DNA from: Comamonadaceae bacterium
Lineage (GTDB): Bacteria > Pseudomonadota > Gammaproteobacteria > Burkholderiales > Burkholderiaceae_C
Assembly: GCA_947451385.1 (NCBI GenBank)
Contig: CANFYZ010000026.1
Location: 1-42,489, forward strand
DNA length: 42,489 nt
Reading direction: 5' to 3'
Part shown: positions 26,433 through 34,351 of the stretch, in pieces
Layout: each line of letters starts with the position of its first letter
Numbering within the stretch: the stretch's first letter is position 1
Notes under the pieces: generated by a model
Databases searched by the model: none
What the model was told of the DNA's origin: nothing
What the model saw: the letters and a program-made list of their open reading frames with translations, nothing else
Translations under genes and position numbers: made by a program

Positions 26433-27298
26433 AAATCATTAAGCAATTGACTTCTCAAGAAGACTTGAATTTTTTGCTGACCAACCGCATCCCCCGCATC
26501 ACGCTGACGCGCTTTATGGGTTGGTGGAGTCAAATTAAAAACCCATGGATCCGCGATGCCTCCATAGGTATTTGGAAACTGTTTTCTGATTTGGATTTGA
26601 GTGAGGCCAAAAAAACGCAATTCGAAAGCATGCACGACTGCTTTATTCGTGAGTTGAAACCGGGTGTGCGCACGATTGATCAGCGCGATCACATCGTGTC
26701 CAGTCCCTGCGATGCCATTGTGGGAGCCTGCGGCGATATAGAGGGTACGCAGGTCTTCCAAGCTAAGGGCTTCCCCTACAGTTTGGGCAGCCTGATGGGG
26801 TTCACGCCGCGCACCGGTGAGTTAATTCATGCGCTTAAAAATGGGACTTACGTCACGCTGCGGCTGACCTCCAGCATGTACCACCGCTTTCATGCGCCGG
26901 CCGATGCCATCTTGGAACATGTGACCCACATTGCTGGCGACACCTGGAACGTCAATCCGATTGCCCTAAAGCGTGTGGAGCAGTTGTTTTGCAAAAATGA
27001 GCGTGCCGTGCTGAATCTGCGTTTAACGGACGGCACGCCTATGGTGATCGTGCCTGTGGCCGCTATCTTAGTAGCCAGTTTACGGCTGCATGCCATCAAC
27101 CTTCTCTTCCACGTGGACTACAAGGGTCCCCATGAAATTCCTTGCGCTTTCCCAGTTTCCAAAGGGGCAGAAATGGGCTGGTTCCAACACGGTTCTACCA
27201 TTTTGGTTTTTGTTCCACCGGGATTTCAACTGGCACATGGAATTGAAACAGGCGAGCGGATTCAGATGGGGCAGGCTTTGTTGGAAAGAACAGCATGA
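26426..27298 (+). CDS. psd: Phosphatidylserine decarboxylase family protein (HGST variant)
   Basis: A 290-residue proenzyme-type decarboxylase. It has YHRFHAP (the His of the catalytic triad), and the self-cleavage segment MGWFQHGSTILVF with Gly256-Ser257, where the chain is cut and a pyruvoyl group forms from Ser. Common family members have LGST; here the preceding residue is His255. Its normal reaction is PS to PE. It is translationally coupled (ATGA overlap) to a 5'-nucleotidase gene, an unusual partner. The start lacks a good Shine-Dalgarno. Family confidence is high; substrate may be PS or an unusual serine lipid. Confidence 0.85.
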   Translation: MKKIIKQLTSQEDLNFLLTNRIPRITLTRFMGWWSQIKNPWIRDASIGIWKLFSDLDLSEAKKTQFESMHDCFIRELKPGVRTIDQRDHIVSSPCDAIVGACGDIEGTQVFQAKGFPYSLGSLMGFTPRTGELIHALKNGTYVTLRLTSSMYHRFHAPADAILEHVTHIAGDTWNVNPIALKRVEQLFCKNERAVLNLRLTDGTPMVIVPVAAILVASLRLHAINLLFHVDYKGPHEIPCAFPVSKGAEMGWFQHGSTILVFVPPGFQLAHGIETGERIQMGQALLERTA

Positions 27299-29091
27299 AA
27301 AATCTCATTTACCACATCACACGCAATTTCACTCGGCAACAGCAGCCACTCATGTGGTTTCTTATGATCATGACGGTGTTCACTGGACTGTCATGTACGC
27401 CTTTGCCCCCCAAACCACCTGCGCTACCTTTTCAAATCAGCTTGCTGGCATTCAATGATTTTCACGGCAATTTAGAACCTCCTCAATTGAGTGTGCGAGA
27501 AACAGTCAATCAAATACCCACCCTGGTTCCGGCAGGCGGCATAGCCTACATGGCCTCAGCCATTGCCCAACTCAAAAGCCAAAATCCGCATCACGCGGTA
27601 GTTTCAGCTGGCGACATGATTGGTGCCTCACCCCTGATTTCAGCGCTTTTTTTAGACGAACCTACTATTGAAGCCATCAATGCCATTGGCATTGATTTCA
27701 ATGCCGTCGGCAATCACGAGTTTGACAAAGGGGTTTCTGAGCTGGAACGCATGCGCTTTGGTGGGTGTACCCAATTCACGCCGCTCAAGCCCTGCCTGAT
27801 CAACGACAAGTTCCCGGGTGCACAATTTGAATTTTTGGCCGCCAACGTCAAAAAAGAAAATGGGCAGACCCTGTTTCCAGCCTATGGCATCAAAGTGTTC
27901 AAACAAGGCGACCAAGAAGTCAAGGTTGGATTTGTGGGTATGACGCTCAAGGGTACGCCACAAATTGTCACGCCAGCGGGAGTGAAAGGCGTTCGGTTTG
28001 AGTCTGAAGCGCAAACGGCCAATGCGCTGGTGCCCTTGCTCAAAGCACAAGGCGTTGCCGCCTTGGTGTTGGTGATGCATGAAGGGGGGACCGTCAAGGG
28101 CGGCCCCAATGACCCCACCTGCCCCGGCTTGACCGGCGACATCATTCCCATTTTGAATCAACTCGACCCGGCTTTTGATGTCGTCGTTTCAGGACACACT
28201 CACCGTGCTTACGCCTGCGACTACAGTCAATTCAATCCTGCCAAACCGTTTTTGCTGACCAGCGCCGGGCAGTATGGCACGCTGCTGACGCACATTGAAT
28301 TGCAAGTGGATGCGCTGCAGCGCAAAGTGACTCACAAAAAAGCCCATAACCTGATCATTCAAAGCGAAGCCTATACCAACAGTGCTGGAGTGCGTGTTGC
28401 CACCACGCCCTTGCTACCTCAGTTCACACCACACCCAGTGGTTGAAAAAATTGTGGCCCATTACAAACAAGCTTCTAAAACGCAAGCCATGCGTGTGGTC
28501 AGCCGCCTGCCCCAATCCATTACCCGAGAAACCACGCCCTCTGGCGAGAACCCCTTGGGCAATTTGATTGCCGATGCCCAGTGGTTCGCCACCGCAGCCC
28601 CTGACAAAGGCCATGCGGATTTCGCACTGATGAACCCTGGTGGTGTGCGCGCTGATGTGCTCTTGCCTGCTGGAGGCGGACCCGTGAGTTACGGCCAGTT
28701 ATTCAGTGTCCAACCCTTTGGTAACACCTTGGTGGTGAAAAGCTTCACTGGCCAACAAGTCAAAGACATACTTGAGTTTCAGTTCGCTCAAGAGAGCAGA
28801 CCCAGGGTCTTATTTCCGTCTGCGCAATTGCGCTACAGCGTCGATTTGAAACTGCCCCCAGGGGAGCGGATCAGCGACATTCAGATCAAAGGCTTGCCCT
28901 TGCAAATCAACAAGGTCTACCGAGTGACAATGAACAGTTTCCTCTCCACAGGTGGTGATGGCTTCGCGCTGTTCAACCTCGGCACGGACAGTCTAGGCGC
29001 TGATTTGGATGTGGATGCTTTGGTTGATTATTTGTCGCAACACCCAGGAATAGAACCTGCTTCCACCAATCGCATTCAAAGAAAATTTTGA
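27295..29091 (+). CDS. Lipoprotein 5'-nucleotidase/metallophosphatase (UshA-like)
   Basis: A 598-residue calcineurin-type phosphatase with a 5'-nucleotidase C-terminal domain. A lipobox LSC lies near residue 34. Metal motifs in order are NDFHGN, AGDMIGAS, GNHEFDKG and SGHTHRAY; the C-terminal half has the NPGGVRADV and STGGDGFALF blocks. It removes phosphate from nucleotides or similar esters in the periplasm or on the outer membrane. It starts inside the psd stop codon. Phosphate salvage links it to the nearby TonB receptor, phytase-like and phoD genes. Confidence 0.92.
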   Translation: MKNLIYHITRNFTRQQQPLMWFLMIMTVFTGLSCTPLPPKPPALPFQISLLAFNDFHGNLEPPQLSVRETVNQIPTLVPAGGIAYMASAIAQLKSQNPHHAVVSAGDMIGASPLISALFLDEPTIEAINAIGIDFNAVGNHEFDKGVSELERMRFGGCTQFTPLKPCLINDKFPGAQFEFLAANVKKENGQTLFPAYGIKVFKQGDQEVKVGFVGMTLKGTPQIVTPAGVKGVRFESEAQTANALVPLLKAQGVAALVLVMHEGGTVKGGPNDPTCPGLTGDIIPILNQLDPAFDVVVSGHTHRAYACDYSQFNPAKPFLLTSAGQYGTLLTHIELQVDALQRKVTHKKAHNLIIQSEAYTNSAGVRVATTPLLPQFTPHPVVEKIVAHYKQASKTQAMRVVSRLPQSITRETTPSGENPLGNLIADAQWFATAAPDKGHADFALMNPGGVRADVLLPAGGGPVSYGQLFSVQPFGNTLVVKSFTGQQVKDILEFQFAQESRPRVLFPSAQLRYSVDLKLPPGERISDIQIKGLPLQINKVYRVTMNSFLSTGGDGFALFNLGTDSLGADLDVDALVDYLSQHPGIEPASTNRIQRKF

Positions 29092-29126
29092 AAATCACTT
29101 TCTTTTAATTGATGAATTTGACGAAA

Positions 29127-29160
29127 TCATCATAAATATGTCACAGGCAAAAGCTAAATT
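29127..29160 (+). promoter_or_regulatory. PhoB box with -10 before exbD
   Basis: TCATCAT-AAAT-ATGTCAC (29127-29144) matches the E. coli 18-base Pho box at 14 positions, including the AAAT spacer. TAAATT (29155-29160) lies exactly ten bases after it, the arrangement of PhoB-dependent promoters. The exbD start follows at 29188. Confidence 0.7.
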
Positions 29161-29187
29161 TCAGACTTGAACAATCTATGACTTAGC

Positions 29188-29601
29188 ATGCGACAGTGGC
29201 AAAAAACTTCTCGAAAAAAAGCACGCATCGAAATCATCCCGATGATCGATGTGATGATGTTTTTGCTAGTCTTCTTCGTGTTGGTCAGTGTCAATGTGAT
29301 CCCTGCTTTGGGCATCAAAACCCAGCAGCCGAGCTCAACACAAGCTCAAACGCTGATCACCCCTGACAAACAGGTCATGGTCACTTTGGGCCGTGAAGGC
29401 CTGATCCAAGTTGATGGGCAAGAGGTTGCGCTGGAGCGCTTGGTCAGCACCATCCAATCCAAGGCGGCGCAAAAAGAAAACATTGCGGTGGTGGTGAACA
29501 GCGACAAAGGTGCCGAAGTTCAAACATTGGTGGATGTGATGGACGCGATCAAGGCGGCTGGTTTGGGCAAAGTGGCATTGGCTGCACGCAATCGGACTTG
29601 A
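29188..29601 (+). CDS. exbD: ExbD-like TonB energising protein
   Basis: 137-residue protein with one N-terminal transmembrane helix after a basic cytoplasmic segment. The IEIIPMIDVMMFLLVFFV stretch carries the helix's conserved Asp (PMID), the proton-handling residue of ExbD/TolR. The rest is a periplasmic domain. With ExbB it forms the motor that powers TonB. First gene of exbD-tonB-TBDR-exbB; a clear Shine-Dalgarno is lacking. tonB starts one base after the stop. Confidence 0.93.
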   Translation: MRQWQKTSRKKARIEIIPMIDVMMFLLVFFVLVSVNVIPALGIKTQQPSSTQAQTLITPDKQVMVTLGREGLIQVDGQEVALERLVSTIQSKAAQKENIAVVVNSDKGAEVQTLVDVMDAIKAAGLGKVALAARNRT

Positions 29602-29602
29602 G

Positions 29603-30325
29603 ATGTGGATCGATCGTTTGAATGCCCAAAGGCATAACGTTTCAACCAGCATTTCGCTCGCTCTCATCGGTTTCATTTGGTTCTTGTCCCAAACTTTGGC
29701 ATCAACACCCCGCAGCGCTCTGCAAGAAGCCATAGAGTTGATTTTTGTAGAGCCCGAGCGTTCGGTGACGGTTCCTGCTCAGGCACGGCCGGTTGTGCAA
29801 CCCCAGTTAAAAACAGCACCCCCCGAAAAAACCACACCCCAACCCACCGTCACATCCGAGCTTAAACCCTTGGCCACGGCCACCAACACCGCGGCTGCAA
29901 CATCGAACCCAGAACCCGTGAAACCCGAGTCAACTAAGCCAACGCAAGCCATAGTTGCAACCCCTGCACCACCAGCGCCGATTGCCGAACCCGTTAAACC
30001 AGCGCCAGCACCCTCTAGCGCATCCATCGAAAGCGGCTATGTCGCCACATTGCGTGCCCAACTCAACGCCAACAAACGCTACCCCACCGGACGCGAAGCC
30101 AGTCTGCAAAGACCCTCGGGCAAGGCGGTGGTGTGGTTTGTTTTGAACCGCAATGGTGCGCTCAACGACGCCGGCATTGAAGACAGCAGCAATTCCATTA
30201 TTTTGGACAACGCCGCCTTATCGGCCGTGCGTCGAACCCCTTACGCCGCATGGCCAGAAGGCAGTTGGCCTGGCCAATCGCAACACCGTTTCACCGTCAC
30301 GCTGGACTTTGCGCCAGTCAACTGA
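29603..30325 (+). CDS. tonB: TonB energy transducer
   Basis: 240-residue protein with an N-terminal membrane anchor, a long Pro/Thr/Ala/Lys-rich periplasmic linker (about residues 55-145) and a C-terminal TonB domain (YPTGREASLQRPSGKAVVWF). Its dedicated placement between exbD and a receptor gene suggests it serves that receptor. Confidence 0.93.
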   Translation: MWIDRLNAQRHNVSTSISLALIGFIWFLSQTLASTPRSALQEAIELIFVEPERSVTVPAQARPVVQPQLKTAPPEKTTPQPTVTSELKPLATATNTAAATSNPEPVKPESTKPTQAIVATPAPPAPIAEPVKPAPAPSSASIESGYVATLRAQLNANKRYPTGREASLQRPSGKAVVWFVLNRNGALNDAGIEDSSNSIILDNAALSAVRRTPYAAWPEGSWPGQSQHRFTVTLDFAPVN

Positions 30326-30364
30326 TTTTTTAAATCGCAACTCCACTTCATCTTGAGGAATTTC

Positions 30365-32743
30365 ATGAAACGTTTCAAACCCACACGCTTGGCGCTCTTG
30401 GTGAGCATGGTTTTCAGCGCCCCCTTGTTGATGGCGCAACAGTCGACGGATGTCGGCCGCATCAACGTCGAAGGCCAACCCGGTGGCACCGACACCGGCA
30501 TGATCGTCCAAGAAGAAACACCCAAAGCGCGCAGCTCGGTAAACCGCCAGTACATGGAAAAGATCAATCCAGCGGCCAACGCATTCCAGGTCATTGACAT
30601 CCTGCCAGGCGTCAACACCTTCAGCTATGACGCCACGGGCCTTTTTGGCGGTGGTATTCGAATGCGCGGTTTTGCCGGTGACCAACTCGGCATGACCATC
30701 AATGGCGCCCCTGTGAACGATTCAGGTAGTTTCTCGGTCTACCCACAGGAATACACTGACACAGACAACCTGTGCGAAGTATTTGTCACACAAGGCTCAA
30801 CCGACACCGATACCCCGCACGTGGGCGCTACCGGCGGCAATATTGGCATGGTCACTTGCGGCCCTAAAGACACATTTGGTGTGCGCGTTGCGCAATCTTT
30901 GGGGCAACTCAACTTTCGCCGCTCCTTTGTTCGCGTGGACACCGGCAAAGTCGGTCCTAGCGATTTGAAGGCTTTCATCTCCTACTCCAAGGCCACTGCG
31001 GACAAATTCAAAGGCGCCGGTGGTGCCGACCGCGATCACATCGACTTGGGCGTTGAAGTACGCCCCAATGCCGATGTTTTCTTGAGCGCCAGCCTGCTGT
31101 ACAACAAGGCATTGAACAACAATATTCGCGCGTTGACCAATCCCCAAATTGCCCAATACGGCCGCAATTTTGACTTCAGTACCGTCGCGCCACAACATTT
31201 GGCTGCTGTCGCTGGTACGGCGCAAACCGAAGTTTCACCGGCTGATGGTTATTACAAATTCAACATCAACCCCTTCCGCAATTACTTGATGACCAGCAAG
31301 GCCGAGTTCAAAGTGAACAAAGACCTGACGGTGAGCGCTGAGCCTTACTATTGGTATGGCTATGGCACGGGCGGCGGTCAAATTCAACTGTTGACTGAAG
31401 GCGGCACAGGCACCAATGTCACCCGACTGAAAGACCTCAATGGCGACGGCGACACTTTGGACAAAGTGCTGGCCTATGGCAGCAGCGTGACCGAAACTCA
31501 CCGTCCTGGCGTCACCTTCAAAGCCAATTACCGTATTGACAACCACAACATCAATACCGGCTATTGGTTTGAGCGTGCAGAACACCGTCAAACCGGCCCT
31601 CGCGTGGCCTTTGACAACAACGGCAACTCCGCTAACACTTGGTTAGACAATTCAGCCCTGTACTTGCAGCGTCCCGATGGCCAGGCCTACCAAGCCCGTG
31701 ACTGGAAAACCATCAGCACCGGCAGTTCCTTGTACGTTCAAGACGCCATTGCGTTGATGAACGACAAATTGGTGCTGCAAATTGGTGCCCGCAACTCCAC
31801 GATTGACCGTGACTTCACCAACTATGCCAACGCACAATCGAGTTCAACCACTGGCCGCTCAGATGCAGACTACCAAATCAAGCGCAGCTACAGCAAGTTC
31901 TTGCCCAGCGTAGGTCTGAAGTACAACCTGGACACTGAAAACTCTGTGTTCTTCAACGTGGCTGACAACTTCAAGGCACCAGGAAACTTCAGTTTCCAAA
32001 ACTTGTTGCAAGGCGGCACCGTGGTCAACGGCGTCTTGACCGGTGCCACACTGCGCAACCCTGCCGTCGGCATCGAAACATCGACCAACATGGATTTGGG
32101 ATATCGCATGCAAACCGAGACCACCACCTTGTCGGGTTCGGTTTTCATGGTCAATTACAAGAACCGCATCGCGCAAGCCTTTGACCCTGCGACGGCCCTT
32201 ACGGTGGACTACAACGTGGGTGATGTCACCATGAAAGGTGCTGAGTTGGAAGCCGGCCAAAAGCTGAACAAGAACTTCTCCTTGTACAGCTCGTTGAGCT
32301 ACATTGAAAGCCTGATGAAGCAAGATTTGAAGTTGAGCAGCACATTGACCGAATCGACCGCAGGCAAGAGCATGCCCGATACCCCCAAGTGGATGGCGGC
32401 GTTGGCGGTCAGCTACAAAGAAGGTCCATGGTTCGGTCAACTGACAGCCAAATACACAGGCTCGGCTTTCTCGACTTTGGTCAACGACCAGCAGATGAAC
32501 AGCTACACCTTGTTGAATTTGGTCGCGGGTTACAAGCTGCCAAGTTCCAACTTCTTTAAAGCCCCTGAGGTGCGTTTGAACATCGACAACCTGACCAATA
32601 CCGAATACCAACGCATCAATTCACCCAGCGGCTCTTTGTTTACGGCGCGGGCCTTGCCTTTGGGAACTGTGGCAGGTTCCAACCCTTCTTACTACATCGG
32701 TGCACCGCGCTTTGCCAGCGTGACCCTGCGTTCAGACTTTTAA
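30365..32743 (+). CDS. TonB-dependent outer-membrane receptor
   Basis: 792-residue receptor with a signal peptide (MKRFKPTRLALLVSMVF, cut after LLMA). A plug domain with GRINVEG and the IRMRGFAGDQLGMTINGAPVN block is followed by a 22-strand-type barrel that ends with the C-terminal Phe of SVTLRSDF. The ATG at 30365 has GAGGAA 5 bases upstream; an upstream TTG is less likely. The plug contains two Cys (C143-type and C163-type positions in NLCEVF and VTCGPK) that could form a disulfide. Ligand unknown; PhoB control and phosphatase neighbours suggest an organic phosphate. Confidence 0.94.
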   Translation: MKRFKPTRLALLVSMVFSAPLLMAQQSTDVGRINVEGQPGGTDTGMIVQEETPKARSSVNRQYMEKINPAANAFQVIDILPGVNTFSYDATGLFGGGIRMRGFAGDQLGMTINGAPVNDSGSFSVYPQEYTDTDNLCEVFVTQGSTDTDTPHVGATGGNIGMVTCGPKDTFGVRVAQSLGQLNFRRSFVRVDTGKVGPSDLKAFISYSKATADKFKGAGGADRDHIDLGVEVRPNADVFLSASLLYNKALNNNIRALTNPQIAQYGRNFDFSTVAPQHLAAVAGTAQTEVSPADGYYKFNINPFRNYLMTSKAEFKVNKDLTVSAEPYYWYGYGTGGGQIQLLTEGGTGTNVTRLKDLNGDGDTLDKVLAYGSSVTETHRPGVTFKANYRIDNHNINTGYWFERAEHRQTGPRVAFDNNGNSANTWLDNSALYLQRPDGQAYQARDWKTISTGSSLYVQDAIALMNDKLVLQIGARNSTIDRDFTNYANAQSSSTTGRSDADYQIKRSYSKFLPSVGLKYNLDTENSVFFNVADNFKAPGNFSFQNLLQGGTVVNGVLTGATLRNPAVGIETSTNMDLGYRMQTETTTLSGSVFMVNYKNRIAQAFDPATALTVDYNVGDVTMKGAELEAGQKLNKNFSLYSSLSYIESLMKQDLKLSSTLTESTAGKSMPDTPKWMAALAVSYKEGPWFGQLTAKYTGSAFSTLVNDQQMNSYTLLNLVAGYKLPSSNFFKAPEVRLNIDNLTNTEYQRINSPSGSLFTARALPLGTVAGSNPSYYIGAPRFASVTLRSDF

Positions 32744-32753
32744 GGATCAAGGC

Positions 32754-33329
32754 ATGATGCTTTTTTTGCACGATGCATCTTTGTATTTGCTGTACGCGGC
32801 GCTGGCCTTGGCGGTGTATTTGGTGATTGAACGCAGCATTTTTTATACCCATGCCCATCGCCAAATCCAAAACTTGCTGGAGGCCTTTCAAGTGCGCAGT
32901 TCACTGCCTGACTTCAAGTCAGGCGAAGTGGGTGCTGTGCTGGTTGCAGCTTTTGCGCATGGCGTGCAACATTCGACATCTCAAAAAGTGGCCGACGATG
33001 CAGCTGAGCAAGCCTATATTCGGGTGCAACACAAGCTCAACCAAAACCTCTGGATGCTAGACACCATTGTTACAGCGGCCCCATTACTGGGTCTGTTGGG
33101 GACCATCTTGGGTATTTTTGACACCTTCACGGCTTTGGCCAAGTCAGGTATCTCAGATCCCCAAGGTGTCAGTGCGGGCATTGGTACCGCACTCTTGGCT
33201 ACGGCCGTTGGTATTGGTGTGGCTTTGATTTGCGTGGTAATTTACAACGCATTTTTGGCCAAGATTGAACGATTGGGCGATGAGACCAAATTGGTGTTGC
33301 TCGAAATGTCTAAACAGTCCGCTGCATGA
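32754..33329 (+). CDS. exbB: ExbB-like proton channel protein (MotA/TolQ/ExbB)
   Basis: 191-residue protein with three hydrophobic segments. The second and third carry the family blocks AAPLLGLLGTILGIFDTF and GIGTALLATAVGIGVAL. With ExbD it forms the TonB motor. It follows the receptor gene (AAGGA 8 bases upstream) and is followed by an intrinsic terminator, so the operon is complete. Confidence 0.94.
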   Translation: MMLFLHDASLYLLYAALALAVYLVIERSIFYTHAHRQIQNLLEAFQVRSSLPDFKSGEVGAVLVAAFAHGVQHSTSQKVADDAAEQAYIRVQHKLNQNLWMLDTIVTAAPLLGLLGTILGIFDTFTALAKSGISDPQGVSAGIGTALLATAVGIGVALICVVIYNAFLAKIERLGDETKLVLLEMSKQSAA

Positions 33330-33350
33330 TCATTGCCAGCCAGTCTTTGT

Positions 33351-33383
33351 TGCCTGCCGACGCAAGTTGGCAGGCATTTTTTT
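33351..33383 (+). terminator. Intrinsic terminator after exbB
   Basis: TGCCTGCC and GGCAGGCA pair across a 10-base loop and are followed by seven T (33377-33383). Confidence 0.92.
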
Positions 33384-33410
33384 GGCGACGAGAGATGGAT
33401 TCGAACCACC
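33383..33410 (-). other. tRNA 3'-end fragment (T-arm, acceptor strand, CCA)
   Basis: On the minus strand a T-stem GGTGG/CCATC encloses TTCGAAT, followed by seven bases of acceptor 3' strand (TCTCGTC), a discriminator G and CCA, the exact geometry of a tRNA 3' end. The 5' acceptor strand (GACGAGA expected), D-arm and anticodon arm are absent from the preceding 70 bases. It looks like a tRNA-derived attachment site or remnant, lying directly after the exbB terminator. No integrase is present in the window. Confidence 0.6.
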
Positions 33411-33535
33411 ATGAGCAACCAGACATTGCATGTCAGTTGATCAGCGCCTTGCCCCGCCCTGCTGCGATTCTGAGGCGCAAGTGTTGAATGTTGATGACAC
33501 GCAGAGCCCGGATTGATAGCGAAGAATGTTTTTGG

Positions 33536-34351
33536 TCAATCAGTCGACAGGAATGGCCTCGTTTCCTGACTTGTCTTTAATGCTTTGGAAATCAAAGACA
33601 CCAGTGAAATGAAGACCGCCACTGCACTCAGGTACACCGCAAACTCACCCGAAGGCGTTGTCTGAATCCGAGTCAATAAAAATATGGCGGTTCCAACCAA
33701 TACCCACATCACGCACCATTTGACTGAATTGCGCTGCCAAAACTTGGGGAATGATTGGGTCAGCGCATACCCGCTGAGTCCTGCCAACCACCCCAAACAG
33801 CCCCCAGCAATCACATCAATAGGCCAATGAACACCCAAGGCAATCCTAGAGCAAGCAATCAAAATCGCCACCGTCAACACCGTCACTTTGATGCAAATTT
33901 GAGTGGCATTTTTCTCTTCTTTTTTCAAACAAGTCAGCACCACTGAGGCCATGGCAAAGGCCGTAATGCTGTGTCCAGACGGAAAACTTTGAGCCATCAA
34001 TACATCGGACAAAGCATGGTAATCCGTCGACGCCAAAATGGCACCCGGTCGTGGGGCATTGAACCAATTTTTCAAACTGCTAGACAAAAACCCGCCCAAG
34101 GGGATGGCCGCAATCAAACCATAGATCCATTGAGGCCGATAAACCAACAGGGGGGCCATCAGACACAACAACACCAAGGTGTCGCCCAACATGGTGAAGT
34201 TGATCCAAATTTGCGCATCCACAAAGAAAAACAGGTGGTTCAAATTTTGGAAAAACATCACCCCTGGTGGCAGACCCCATTGCATGGCCATAACGGTCAG
34301 CAAAAGGCCGATCACGATTTGGTCACAGCGGGTCAATGGGTATGACTTCAT
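33536..34351 (-). CDS. PAP2 family membrane phosphatase
   Basis: 271-residue phosphatase with about six helices and the three PAP2 motifs: KNWFNAPRP (K-x6-RP), FPSGHS and SRIALGVHWPIDV (SR-x5-H-x3-D). Relatives remove phosphate from phosphatidate, undecaprenyl pyrophosphate or lipid A. The ATG at 34351 overlaps the stop of the upstream GT39 gene (ATGA). It is last in the minus-strand run that begins with the TRAP genes, and may generate diacylglycerol or recycle a lipid carrier. Confidence 0.85.
   Translation of the reverse strand: MKSYPLTRCDQIVIGLLLTVMAMQWGLPPGVMFFQNLNHLFFFVDAQIWINFTMLGDTLVLLCLMAPLLVYRPQWIYGLIAAIPLGGFLSSSLKNWFNAPRPGAILASTDYHALSDVLMAQSFPSGHSITAFAMASVVLTCLKKEEKNATQICIKVTVLTVAILIACSRIALGVHWPIDVIAGGCLGWLAGLSGYALTQSFPKFWQRNSVKWCVMWVLVGTAIFLLTRIQTTPSGEFAVYLSAVAVFISLVSLISKALKTSQETRPFLSTD

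Noticed and set aside
33383..33480. Split or circularly permuted tmRNA
   Set aside because: The T-arm and CCA could be the acceptor piece of a permuted tmRNA, but the discriminator is G rather than the A expected for alanine charging, no matching 5' acceptor strand was found nearby, and no tag peptide ending in LAA was seen.
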